A stretch of DNA of 64,000 bases from SAR86 cluster bacterium REDSEA-S09_B4 (lineage in GTDB: Bacteria; Pseudomonadota; Gammaproteobacteria; Magnimaribacterales; Magnimaribacteraceae), in contig LUQU01000001.1 of the NCBI GenBank assembly GCA_001628005.1, positions 42,752 through 106,751 on the forward strand, in the 5' to 3' direction. The notes beneath the pieces were generated by a model, which was given only the letters and a program-made list of their open reading frames with translations, was not told where the DNA came from and ran no database searches. How positions within the stretch are numbered: position 1 is the first letter of the stretch; each line of letters starts with the position of its first letter. Both the position numbers and the translations under genes were made by a program. Shown piece after piece: positions 7,481 to 16,168 of the stretch.

Positions 7481-8302
7481 CTAATTACCACGCCATTGCC
7501 CATATAAAAGCTCTTCGACAAACTCTACGCATTTAAATTGTTGTAATTGGGAATCTTTACCTACTCTTTTATACAGGGTCATGCTAATTTTCCACGGTCT
7601 GGTGAAAACCTTTTCATCTTCTATGGTCGCCTCATAGTTCATGGTATGGGCGTTCATTAGTGTGTATCTTTCTGTAACTTTAAGCTCTTCACTATGGAAA
7701 TTACCAGATCTGTCCAACCAAGTTTGGCCGTTGAAACCAGAGGCCTCAATCACAAAAGTATCTCCTTCCCAAGACCCCCAAGATTGGCCCATCCAAGAAT
7801 CAACAGGAGCTGGACCTGGATCTTCTAGATAAATATTCCTCACCGCCCCTGCATACTCATAGGCAAAAAATATTGCTTTTTCACTATGAAAAATCTGAAA
7901 AGGAAGATGCATATAGGTAGCTCTTGGCACACCAGGTAAATAACACTTAATTTCAGGGTCATTATCGAGCCAGTTTTTTTTATTTTTATCTCTTTGTTTT
8001 AAAGCCCATTTCTTATATGGAATAGTTCCACCTTCAACTACCCCTAGCCCGGCGGGAACAGAACCTACTGCACCCAGTCTGACCACACTTGGATGTGGAA
8101 TGGGTACAACGGGCCCCTCAATCATAGCTAGTGCAGCACTGGCTGAATGAGCTTCTAAATTGTAATTAGCTGAGTTAAGAACTTGCCAAACACCATTAAG
8201 GTCTGGTTTTCCTAATGGTCCTCTTGGTAAATCTGTTTTATCTGCATAAACTTGAGTAACAAACAAACTCAAGAGAAAAAATAAGTAAAAAAATTTCTTC
8301 AC
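7481..8302 (-). CDS. Exported protein, distant third paralogue of the GDPDLQGVW set
   Basis: A 273-residue protein with a signal peptide (MKKFFYLFFLLSLFVTQVYA). It has GPLGKPDLNGVWQVLN, then KCYLPGVPRATYMHLPFQIFHS, DSWMGQSWGSWEGDTFVIEASGFNGQTWLD and HSEELKVTERYT. These line up in order with the corresponding segments of the two genes downstream, so the three form one family, this copy being the most diverged. The start is GTG at 8302 with a strong GGAGG Shine-Dalgarno. It lies 22 bp upstream of paralogue A and probably opens the operon. Function is unknown. Confidence 0.78.
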   Translation of the reverse strand: MKKFFYLFFLLSLFVTQVYADKTDLPRGPLGKPDLNGVWQVLNSANYNLEAHSASAALAMIEGPVVPIPHPSVVRLGAVGSVPAGLGVVEGGTIPYKKWALKQRDKNKKNWLDNDPEIKCYLPGVPRATYMHLPFQIFHSEKAIFFAYEYAGAVRNIYLEDPGPAPVDSWMGQSWGSWEGDTFVIEASGFNGQTWLDRSGNFHSEELKVTERYTLMNAHTMNYEATIEDEKVFTRPWKISMTLYKRVGKDSQLQQFKCVEFVEELLYGQWRGN

Positions 8303-8345
8303 CTTTACCTCCTTTGTAAAGACAGTATATTAACTTGGGCAAAGA

Positions 8346-9197
8346 TTATGGAGTTTTTTCTTTTTCAGGTACCTCTAAATCTCCTAATTCATTTAAATAA
8401 TCTGGATCTGACACTTTGGATAGATGCTGTTTGGGATCATCTCTATAACTTTTGATTGGTTGTCCCAACCCTTTGAGCCCTCTCTTTCTACATCTTCTAA
8501 CCCTATCGAAATCTACTTCGACTAGCATGAATTCTTCTCCTTCAAGAGCATCGTGAAGAATCTCGCCATCTGGCCCAACTATTAAAGAAAGTCCGACACC
8601 TTGTTGGCCACCTGCATTCACATCTATGTAATAACACTGCTGTTGAGCTGCTGTAGCCTTAACCATAGCCCTTTCAACATCTCTATCGCAAGTGTCTGTC
8701 AGACTTGGATGAAGGATAACTTCTGCTCCTTTTAATGCCAGAGCTCTACTGGTTTCAGGAAACCATAAGTCGTAGCAAATATGGATACCTACCTTTCCTG
8801 ATCCAGGGATTTCAAATACACAAACTTCATCTCCCGGAGCCACACCGGTTTCATAAGGTAAAAAAGGATAGAGTTTCCTGCACTTTGTTACTAAATCGCC
8901 TTTGTTATCTATAACAGGTGTAGTATTAAAAGTACCTTCTTCAGTTTCCTCATAAAAAGAACCTGGAATTAACCAAACATCTAATTCTTTAGCTAACTCT
9001 TTGAGTCTATCTAGATACTCAGAAAGGAAAAAAGTTGCATTGCTGGCACCAGCTCCGCCAACAGCTAGTTCACTGAAAACCAACATTTCAAGCCATGGAA
9101 ATCTATATACCGCTTCCCTTGCTTTAATTTCTAACAAAGTGTAATTGTCTTTTCGGGCAAGATTTAACTGAATAGCAGCTATTGATAAAGGCTTCAT
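8346..9197 (-). CDS. Carbon-nitrogen hydrolase (nitrilase superfamily)
   Basis: A cytoplasmic nitrilase-fold amidohydrolase with the Glu-Lys-Cys triad visible: LVFSELAVGG (Glu), CRKLYPFLPYE (Lys) and IHICYDLWFPE (Cys). The superfamily hydrolyses amides, carbamoyl groups or nitriles through a thioester intermediate; the branch here is uncertain. The track starts at GTG 9224, but the family normally opens with the strand seen at MKPLSIAAIQLNLA, so I prefer the ATG at 9197 (283 residues). A TATACT element lies just before that ATG and no Shine-Dalgarno is evident, so the message might be nearly leaderless. The intrinsic terminator of the TonB receptor gene lies immediately upstream. Confidence 0.85.
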   Translation of the reverse strand: MKPLSIAAIQLNLARKDNYTLLEIKAREAVYRFPWLEMLVFSELAVGGAGASNATFFLSEYLDRLKELAKELDVWLIPGSFYEETEEGTFNTTPVIDNKGDLVTKCRKLYPFLPYETGVAPGDEVCVFEIPGSGKVGIHICYDLWFPETSRALALKGAEVILHPSLTDTCDRDVERAMVKATAAQQQCYYIDVNAGGQQGVGLSLIVGPDGEILHDALEGEEFMLVEVDFDRVRRCRKRGLKGLGQPIKSYRDDPKQHLSKVSDPDYLNELGDLEVPEKEKTP

Positions 9198-9228
9198 GTC
9201 TATTTTAGTATACGCAAATGACACAAAA

Positions 9229-9260
9229 AAAATAGGCTGGAAGAATCCAGCCTATTTTTC
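9229..9260. terminator. Bidirectional Rho-independent terminator
   Basis: A 10-bp perfect stem AATAGGCTGG/CCAGCCTATT with a 6-nt loop (9231-9256) is flanked by A and T runs on both sides. It lies just after the stop of the TonB receptor gene and ends its minus-strand transcript, separating it from the nitrilase gene. Confidence 0.88.
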
Positions 9261-9273
9261 TATTTTCTATTAC

Positions 9274-12231
9274 TTAGAACCTATAACGTACATCTACGTA
9301 CATAGTTCTTGGTGAAAGAGCACCACCATACTTACTGTAGTTATCTCCAGAAGTAGTTGTGCTAATACTATAGACCATGTCATTGTCCATAATATTGTTA
9401 ACAGCCATTCTCACAGCAGTTTTGTAATCCTCACTCCACCATGAGAAGCTGATGTTAGTAGTCTCCCTAGAAGGCACTCTATCAAGAGCTCTTTCAACAC
9501 CGGAAGCAGAAAAGTCGCCTGTGTAAGAGTGGTTCAACCAGATCCATACTGGCCCCCATCTACTTTCGTATTCATAAGTGGCTCTTAGGGTAAATTTCTC
9601 TTTGGGAATACCCTTTAAGGAGTTGCCCTTAACGTTCACAGCATAAGGGAAGTCACTGGCATCGATTACTCCATCACCGTTGACATCTGATCCAGTTCCT
9701 GAATTACCTACCACGCCCTGAGTAAAGTCCCCAAAGACCTGTGGAGGATTCATAGGATCATCGGTGGTCATTACCCAATAATCATCACCGTACTTGGTCT
9801 CTGTGTAACTCATGTTTCCCGATAAAGATAGCCTGTCAGTAGCTTGATAGACGAACTCCATTTCAAATCCTTCATTGGTTATGCCATTCGCGTTAGATGC
9901 GAATTCAGCAGTTTCACCTCTTAAAGGGTCAAATTGAGTAATTACGTCTTGATAGCCGTCGTAATCATAATGATAGACCGAAGCGAATAATTGGAGTTTA
10001 TCATCCCTATGAATGCCTTTATAACCAAGTTCAACGGACTCTACTGTCTCTTTATCATAAGAGATAGCTTCTAAACCAGCGCCTGTGGGAATACCAAATT
10101 CATCTCTTTGGTCGTCCCTAGCTCCGGAATAACCTAAAGCCACACCACCGGAACGATATCCAGTAGTAATACCAAAATAGACTAGTTGGTCACTGTTTGG
10201 TGTCCAATCTAAGTTAACTCTGTAATTTGTATCACTCCATTTATCACTTCCAGGTATTCTAGAGGTATAGCCGAAAGGCCAACCTTGCATTAATCTCATT
10301 GGAGTGTCGCATGTTGCCTGTTGTTCCAGAGGACATACAGGTGCAATTGGTTGATTTGGATCACCTGTATAAACGGCGTTACCCATTATGAGGTTCGCAT
10401 ATGCTAGTGGAGTCAGTTCTGATACAGCTCCTGTCCAAGGTGCATAACCTAACAGTTCATAATAAGGACCAACTTGTCCTGCTTGTAAGGCCATCACTGA
10501 ATCCCAGCCCCCTGAGAAATTAATAAATAATTCTGAATAACCCCCTCTTACTTCCAACCAGTCTTTTTTGTCCTCAGCATACCTTGCTCCTACCACAAGC
10601 GCGAACTCATCATTTATTGTCCAGGTACCTTGAGTGTAAACAGCTGTTGCATCATTGGTTACATCATTCATATGGTTGTATACCCTTCCAAGAGCATCCC
10701 CACCCCAACGACAGGAAATAGTTGCAAAGTCAGGTCCAGATCCTACCCAACCTGTTTGAGGGGTAGTACAAGTATTGATAGCACCCAATAATGCCGAAGT
10801 TGATACTCCGCCTAAGAAGGCTTGAGGTACATCATACGCTCCATAATTTGCAGGATTTTTTATAGCAGCAATATTATTTCGAATACTGTAGTTTTGTTGT
10901 CTATTCTCATCCATATAGAAATAACCAGAAGTCATTAAAATATCCTCGCCTATTTGCCAATTGATTGTTAACTCATGGGTTTTCATATGAACATCTTCTA
11001 GAACAGTAACTCCCCATTGATCCCAACTAACTGTTGTACCATCTAAGTCAATGTTGAATGTATAGTTAAAATCTACAAAGCCATAAATGTACTTAATTTC
11101 TGTTGTATCACTTAATTGCCAAATTGCATGAGCTTGTATTCCATCGTGTTCAAAAAATTGATGGTTTGATTGGCAACCATCAATATAAGGGAAGTCCCAA
11201 CAGTTTTCATCATCATTAACCGCAACATTGAATGTATTTAATGTGTTTAGAGTAGAACCATAATAAGAGTTCCATCTGCCGGGCCAAGAAGCGTTATCAA
11301 CACCAGGTCTCAATGGTGCGCCATAACCCACTTCACCTGTATTGGGGTTAGTGAATTGAATGGCACCTGGAGTAGTGGCTGTTGCCTGTCTTAAGCCTCT
11401 AACCATATTGGAGGTATCTTGTGTACCTCTAAGAGGACCCGCTCCTGAATCTAGGAGAACTCTAGAGGGAATAATGTTGTCAACTAAACGATCATTGGCT
11501 CTTATCTGAAATTCCAGGTCATCATTGGGGACATAAAGCAGTGTAAGAACTGAATTGTAATCATCTAAACTTCTTAGATCACGACCACCAGCCACATTCT
11601 TTTGAGTTCCGTCTCTATCCATTTTTGCTGTAGTTGCTCTGAAAGCTAATTTATCTGTTATCGGTCCAGTTACCATTCCGTAATACTGAATGTTGCTGTA
11701 ATCACCCGCTAACACCCTGACTTCAGCTCCGTTTTCAAAGCTTGGTTTTTTAGTTATGTAGTTGATGGCACCACCAATAGAGTTTCTGCCATACAAAGTA
11801 CCTTGAGGTCCACGAAGTATCTCAATACGTTCTACGTCGTAGTAGTAGTTCTCAGATGCTGCAATTCCGAAGTCGGGTGAGTAAACACCGTTATAGTAAG
11901 TTGCAACTCCTGGGTCGCCACCCAGTGCTCTAAAGTTCCTTCCAACACCACGAATCCTTACATCGTAAGGGTCTCGAGTTGTTGCAGGCAGTTGATCCAT
12001 CAAGTCATTAGCACCTTGTAAACCAAGGTCTTCGATCAAGCTTGAATCAAACGCTGTTATAGACATTGAAGTATCAGACACAGTTGAAACACGTTTTTCA
12101 GCTGTTACTGTTATTTCTTCAATACCACCTCTATCTCTGTCTTCTTCGTCTTCATCTTCCGCAGTTAGCATTAATGAAGAAAACCCGAATATAGAGATAA
12201 ACGCTAAGTTAATAATGAATTTCAATTTCAT
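9274..12231 (-). CDS. TonB-dependent outer-membrane receptor
   Basis: A 985-residue receptor with a signal peptide (to about residue 24), an acidic linker (EDEDEEDRDRGG), a TonB box (IEEITVTAEKR), a plug domain with VRIRGVGRNF, VERIEILRGPQGTLYGRNSIGGAINYITKKP, and a long beta-barrel ending in the outer-membrane signature VDVRYRF with terminal Phe. Receptors with this plug import iron chelates, vitamin B12 or organic substrates with energy from TonB-ExbBD; this one most resembles the broad iron/organic-substrate class, but the ligand cannot be assigned. The start has a GGGGGAG Shine-Dalgarno. A 33-bp inverted repeat lies in its upstream region. A role in uptake for the adjacent exported-protein cluster is inference from proximity. 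Confidence 0.95.
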   Translation of the reverse strand: MKLKFIINLAFISIFGFSSLMLTAEDEDEEDRDRGGIEEITVTAEKRVSTVSDTSMSITAFDSSLIEDLGLQGANDLMDQLPATTRDPYDVRIRGVGRNFRALGGDPGVATYYNGVYSPDFGIAASENYYYDVERIEILRGPQGTLYGRNSIGGAINYITKKPSFENGAEVRVLAGDYSNIQYYGMVTGPITDKLAFRATTAKMDRDGTQKNVAGGRDLRSLDDYNSVLTLLYVPNDDLEFQIRANDRLVDNIIPSRVLLDSGAGPLRGTQDTSNMVRGLRQATATTPGAIQFTNPNTGEVGYGAPLRPGVDNASWPGRWNSYYGSTLNTLNTFNVAVNDDENCWDFPYIDGCQSNHQFFEHDGIQAHAIWQLSDTTEIKYIYGFVDFNYTFNIDLDGTTVSWDQWGVTVLEDVHMKTHELTINWQIGEDILMTSGYFYMDENRQQNYSIRNNIAAIKNPANYGAYDVPQAFLGGVSTSALLGAINTCTTPQTGWVGSGPDFATISCRWGGDALGRVYNHMNDVTNDATAVYTQGTWTINDEFALVVGARYAEDKKDWLEVRGGYSELFINFSGGWDSVMALQAGQVGPYYELLGYAPWTGAVSELTPLAYANLIMGNAVYTGDPNQPIAPVCPLEQQATCDTPMRLMQGWPFGYTSRIPGSDKWSDTNYRVNLDWTPNSDQLVYFGITTGYRSGGVALGYSGARDDQRDEFGIPTGAGLEAISYDKETVESVELGYKGIHRDDKLQLFASVYHYDYDGYQDVITQFDPLRGETAEFASNANGITNEGFEMEFVYQATDRLSLSGNMSYTETKYGDDYWVMTTDDPMNPPQVFGDFTQGVVGNSGTGSDVNGDGVIDASDFPYAVNVKGNSLKGIPKEKFTLRATYEYESRWGPVWIWLNHSYTGDFSASGVERALDRVPSRETTNISFSWWSEDYKTAVRMAVNNIMDNDMVYSISTTTSGDNYSKYGGALSPRTMYVDVRYRF

Positions 12232-12309
12232 TTCTCCCCCTGTTATGAATTAAAATCACTAGTAATAACTGCCTTTAAAGTACAGTAAAACCAGATTAAA
12301 AAATCTCAC

Positions 12310-12342
12310 TGCAAACTATGCTTAATTTTGCTCTAGTTTGCA
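12310..12342. promoter_or_regulatory. Inverted repeat upstream of the TonB receptor gene
   Basis: Perfect 9-bp arms TGCAAACTA and TAGTTTGCA are separated by 15 bp. The site lies between the yciB stop and the receptor start, both on the minus strand. It could be an operator for the receptor or a terminator stem for yciB, since six T's follow a few bases beyond the hairpin in transcript direction. Confidence 0.45.
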
Positions 12343-12367
12343 AATCTTTTTAAGAAAAAATACTTAT

Positions 12368-12934
12368 TTAACTTGATTTTCCTGCTTCTTTCGTCACAAA
12401 CCTGCTTAGGTATATTGCATTCAAAAGAGCAAAGATGAACATCATGCCTAAAACACCAAAAAGTTTGAAATTAACCCAGGTGGTTAAACTTGTGTAAAAC
12501 ATGAAATATAGATTGACCACTCCTATCGCAAAGAAAGCAAAAGCCCAAAGATAAGTCATATCTAACCAGGCTTTATCAGAAATTCTAGGTAAGCCTTCTG
12601 GGCTGGCTATTTTCATAAAGCTTTTGAGAATGGGAGGTCTTTTAAGTAATTGATTCCCTATCAAAATACTAGCAAACAACCAATTTATGATACTTACTTT
12701 CCACTGCAAAAATGCAGGGTCTCTAAAGAGTAAGGTAGCCGATCCAAACACCACGAGCGCGACCCAGGTAAGAAAAAGTTTTTTTTCTACTGAACCGCGT
12801 TTAAATTTCTCGTAAATAACTTGCAGGGTCACTACCACCATGATTGCTGCTGTGGCTTTTAAAAAATCTTTACCTGTGGAGAAAAAGACTCCAAAAAATA
12901 CAAGAGCTGGAAGTAAGTATCCGAATTGACCCAT
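12368..12934 (-). CDS. yciB: Inner membrane protein YciB (septation protein A family)
   Basis: A 188-residue polytopic inner-membrane protein with about five to six helices. Segments characteristic of YciB/IspZ are seen: LLPALVFFGVFF at the N-terminus, FLQWKVSIINWLFA in the middle, and WVNFKLFGVLGMMFIFALLNAIYLSRF at the C-terminus. Its length matches the family (about 180). YciB is linked to cell-envelope integrity and septation. It is divergent from the LLM-class oxidoreductase gene with a 67-bp gap that must carry both promoters. Confidence 0.92.
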   Translation of the reverse strand: MGQFGYLLPALVFFGVFFSTGKDFLKATAAIMVVVTLQVIYEKFKRGSVEKKLFLTWVALVVFGSATLLFRDPAFLQWKVSIINWLFASILIGNQLLKRPPILKSFMKIASPEGLPRISDKAWLDMTYLWAFAFFAIGVVNLYFMFYTSLTTWVNFKLFGVLGMMFIFALLNAIYLSRFVTKEAGKSS

Positions 12935-13001
12935 AATTAAATCTGGTTTTATTAGAGCGCATCATACTAAAATTGAAGTAAGTAAACTAATGAGTAAATA
13001 A

Positions 13002-14018
13002 ATGAAAGACTTAAAACTAGGAATTCAAATGGGTTATTGGGGAGCTCAACCCCCAGAAGATATTATTGGAATTGCAAAGGAAGCAGAGAATCTAGGTTAC
13101 GACGCTATTTGGAGTGCTGAATCCTGGGGTTCGGATGTTTTTACTCCTTTAGCTTGGATTGGAGCCCACACATCAAGAATAAAACTTGGAACAGGAATAG
13201 CCCAAATATCAGCTCGTACACCGGCAGCGACTGCAATGGCAGCAATCACATTAGATCATTTAACCAAAGGTAGGGTTATCCTTGGTTTAGGAGTCTCTGG
13301 ACCGCAAGTGGTTGAAGGTTGGTACGGTCAGCCTTTTTCTAAACCGCTATCAAGAACTAGAGAATACGTTGGTATTATTAAAAAAATATTAAAAAGAGAA
13401 GAGCCGGTAAGCAATGATGGAGAACATTACCCTCTTCCTTACTCGGGTGAAGGGAGTTGGGGTCTAGGGAAATCATTAAAATCCATTACTCACCCTTTAA
13501 GATCAGACTTACCTATATTTTTGGGAGCTGAAGGACCTAAGAACGTAACCATGACCGCTGAAATCGCTGAAGGTTGGTTGCCCCTCTATTATTCACCCTA
13601 TAGACAAGAGGTCTATGCGGATCAGATTAAGGATGCTAAGGAGGGTTTTGAAATCTCAGCAGGCGTGATAATCAATATTTGTGATGATGTAGAAAAAGGA
13701 TTAATACCCATAAAAAATAATTTGGCACTCTATATCGGTGGAATGGGAGCGGCTAAAAAGAACTTTCATACGGATCTAATGGGAAGAATGGGTTTTGAGG
13801 ATGAAGCCAAGAAAATTCAAGAACTGTTCTTAGCAGGAAAAAGGACAGAAGCTGCTTTAGCTGTACCGAATCAGTTTGCTGATGAAATCTCTTTGGTGGG
13901 ACCCAAAGATAGAGTTAAAGAAAGAGTAGAAGCCTGGAGAGACACACCTGTGACTTCTTTATTAATTTCTACGCATGATAAAGAAAGACTAAGAGAAGTT
14001 GCAGAAATAGTGCTCTAG
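13002..14018 (+). CDS. LLM-class flavin/F420-type oxidoreductase
   Basis: A 338-residue luciferase-like monooxygenase barrel. The N-terminal MGYWGAQPPEDIIGIAKEAENLGYDAIWSAESWGSD and the segment IKLGTGIAQISARTPAATAMAAITLDHLTKGRVILGLGVSGPQVVEGWYGQP are typical of the family, many members of which are annotated as F420-dependent. Use of F420 versus FMN cannot be decided here, and nothing in the window indicates F420 synthesis. It is a single-gene plus-strand unit, convergent with the methyltransferase gene (2-bp gap). A likely role is oxidation of an alcohol, aldehyde or CoA-type substrate. Confidence 0.88.
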   Translation: MKDLKLGIQMGYWGAQPPEDIIGIAKEAENLGYDAIWSAESWGSDVFTPLAWIGAHTSRIKLGTGIAQISARTPAATAMAAITLDHLTKGRVILGLGVSGPQVVEGWYGQPFSKPLSRTREYVGIIKKILKREEPVSNDGEHYPLPYSGEGSWGLGKSLKSITHPLRSDLPIFLGAEGPKNVTMTAEIAEGWLPLYYSPYRQEVYADQIKDAKEGFEISAGVIINICDDVEKGLIPIKNNLALYIGGMGAAKKNFHTDLMGRMGFEDEAKKIQELFLAGKRTEAALAVPNQFADEISLVGPKDRVKERVEAWRDTPVTSLLISTHDKERLREVAEIVL

Positions 14019-14020
14019 CT

Positions 14021-14644
14021 TCAGGAATTAGGCCTGGCAAGGCCCCAATAGTTATAGCCAGCAAATTTAGGTGTGCTAGGTAGATACATGGTATCTATTT
14101 CTTCGATGTTAAAACCAGAGCTTTCTATTATTTCAGGAATATTTCTATGTAGGTTACATCCCCCTGCAATTCTCTTCCATATGGGATTGATCCGTTTCTG
14201 CCATTTATAAACATTCTCATCTGGAGAAATTCCGTGCTCGCAAAAAATTAATTTTCCTTCAGGTTTAAGAACTCGTTTAATTTCTTCATTTGCTAAATCC
14301 ACGTCAGGGATAGTGCACATGGTGTAGGTCAAGACTACTGTGTCTACTTTATTATCGGGAAGAGGAATTTCTTCTGCGCCACTAATTATAAAATCTACTT
14401 CCATTTTTTCTTGTTTAGCTACTTCTGCTGCCATTTTGTTTAACTCTTCTGAAGGATCTAAACCCCAAAGTTTATTGATCTTAGATTTTTCGTAGAAAGG
14501 TAAATTAAGCCCTGAACCAATCCCTACTTCCAATACATCTCCTTCGGCCAGTGGAACAACTTTTTTTCTTTGGTATTCCATAGGCGGATTGCTACAACAA
14601 CGATTCAATAGTTTAGGAAGAATATATTTATCGTATAAGCCCAT
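14021..14644 (-). CDS. Class I SAM-dependent methyltransferase
   Basis: A 207-residue protein with the SAM-binding motif I VLEVGIGSGLNLPFY (about residues 36-50), an acidic end of strand 2 (LWGLDPS), and the post-motif segment KPEGKLIFCEHG. The arrangement, including the C-terminal GGCNLHRNIPEIIESSGF, resembles UbiE/METTL7-type small-molecule or lipid methyltransferases. Several cysteines near the N-terminus (NRCCSNP) are also common in that group. The methyl acceptor is unknown. It is followed 17 bp upstream by the small exported protein gene on the same strand, so the two may be cotranscribed. Confidence 0.85.
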   Translation of the reverse strand: MGLYDKYILPKLLNRCCSNPPMEYQRKKVVPLAEGDVLEVGIGSGLNLPFYEKSKINKLWGLDPSEELNKMAAEVAKQEKMEVDFIISGAEEIPLPDNKVDTVVLTYTMCTIPDVDLANEEIKRVLKPEGKLIFCEHGISPDENVYKWQKRINPIWKRIAGGCNLHRNIPEIIESSGFNIEEIDTMYLPSTPKFAGYNYWGLARPNS

Positions 14645-14661
14645 TGATTAAAATTTTAACA

Positions 14662-15042
14662 TTATTCTTCTATTAAGCATTTCCTAAATTCTGTGGTTAG
14701 ATGTTGTTTTGCAAAAAAGGAATCCTTTTCAACTGTCAAAGTATTTCTATTAATACTGAAGATAGGTATTAATTCCTTTTTTAACTGACTCTTGTACTGT
14801 CCAATTAAGTAAAAGTCTTCAGTAACTTTAAAGTCAAACTCTATTAATGGATAACCCTTAGCAGACATCTTTGCTAATTTAGAGGCCTCCCCCAGAGTAA
14901 ATTTGACTACCCTATTTTTACCAACTGTCCAGGATTTGTCTTCGTTATGTATTTGACCTTCATTAAAGCAAATTAAGTTTATAACTTTGCTAGAAGCTAA
15001 AGGTGAAAAGGATAAGAAAGCTATTACAATCCAAATCTTCAT
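14662..15042 (-). CDS. Small exported protein of unknown function
   Basis: A 126-residue protein with a signal peptide (MKIWIVIAFLSFSPLASS). The mature part has two cysteines (LICFNEG and FRKCLIEE) that could form a disulfide. I do not recognise the family. The start is an ATG at 15042. It precedes the methyltransferase gene on the same strand. Confidence 0.6.
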   Translation of the reverse strand: MKIWIVIAFLSFSPLASSKVINLICFNEGQIHNEDKSWTVGKNRVVKFTLGEASKLAKMSAKGYPLIEFDFKVTEDFYLIGQYKSQLKKELIPIFSINRNTLTVEKDSFFAKQHLTTEFRKCLIEE

Positions 15043-15147
15043 TTTGTTAATAAAACTTCTTTTAACCCAATAAAAAGAAAGACAAAACTCTAATATATTT
15101 TTTAATGTTAAAGAGTTGTGTTTTAAATATACTCTTAACCCTTTAAC

Positions 15148-16095
15148 TTAAGGTTCTTTGGGGTGCTCTAAAAAAAATTTTACTACCTCATCACCCCAGT
15201 GAAATGAGTTATTTTTACCACAACCTAAATAATTCCCAACTCCAGGGAAACAATGTCCATCTGGATCAGATCCTTTTCTTGCCCAGTTATAATTAATAAA
15301 TTCTACAACTGTTCCCTTGGAATTCATGTATCGAGTCCTTTGATAGTCTTTGTCTTTATGTAAGATCTGCTCATTGTCTAGATTCCAGTCTTGACGGATT
15401 TTTTTTACCGTCTTTATTGCTCCAATATAGTGCACTGCTGCATCTTTTTTTCCATGAGCATATAGAACATCAACTTGCTTTCCTTTAAAGCAATTTGTAA
15501 AAACGTTTATCATCAATGGTTGTTTAAAATAATCTTTGGGATAGCCTGCTCCAAACGCTATAGGAGCTACTGAACCTAAGTGTTCAGCGTAATAACACAC
15601 AAACCTCCAAGTCATCCAAGATCCTTGTGAAAATCCTGTTACATGAATCCTCTCTTCCATTACATGAAATACCTTCTTTACTCGATTCATAAAAGAAAAA
15701 ACTTTAGATACATTATCGTCTCTGTATTCCCAATTTCTTCCGTAGGAAGATTTATTGGCAGTAGGCTGTATCACTATATAACCTTCATTTCCTCCTCTTT
15801 CAGCCAAATCCGTATAATAATCCTGCAAGTCAGCTGACATCCTAAAGCCATGTATATCCACAATTAAACCGCAGGCCTTAGTTAAACAAATCTCAGGTAC
15901 ATGCAGTGTAAACATCAGACCTTCACACTTTAGGTCTACGGTACCTTTTCGAGGTGAAGAGATACAATCATCTGGAACTGGCTGGGGAATACTTATTGTT
16001 GCAGGCCAAGGTACTTTAGAGTCTGCTACAAGATAACCTGTTGTTGAAATATTTATTAATAAAAAAGTGAATAGTATAAAAGTAAGTTTTTTCAT
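15148..16095 (-). CDS. Exported PHB-depolymerase-like esterase (alpha/beta hydrolase)
   Basis: A 315-residue secreted hydrolase with a signal peptide. The chain shows CGLIVDIHGFRMSADLQ (oxyanion-hole HG), the nucleophile elbow VTGFSQGSWMTWRF (GxSxG), VLYAHGKKDAAVHY (probable acid region) and a C-terminal NNSFHWGDEVVKFF (His). This is the layout of the LpqC/PhaZ-like esterase group that includes poly(3-hydroxybutyrate) depolymerases and feruloyl esterases. Several cysteines (CEG, CLTKACG, CFPGVGNYLGC) probably form disulfides, as expected for an exported enzyme. The substrate is not certain. Confidence 0.85.
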   Translation of the reverse strand: MKKLTFILFTFLLINISTTGYLVADSKVPWPATISIPQPVPDDCISSPRKGTVDLKCEGLMFTLHVPEICLTKACGLIVDIHGFRMSADLQDYYTDLAERGGNEGYIVIQPTANKSSYGRNWEYRDDNVSKVFSFMNRVKKVFHVMEERIHVTGFSQGSWMTWRFVCYYAEHLGSVAPIAFGAGYPKDYFKQPLMINVFTNCFKGKQVDVLYAHGKKDAAVHYIGAIKTVKKIRQDWNLDNEQILHKDKDYQRTRYMNSKGTVVEFINYNWARKGSDPDGHCFPGVGNYLGCGKNNSFHWGDEVVKFFLEHPKEP

Positions 16096-16168
16096 TTCTT
16101 TGCGAGCTTTATAAGACTAAGATTATGAAGTAAATATCAACAATACGAAAATCACAAGGAAAAGGTTA

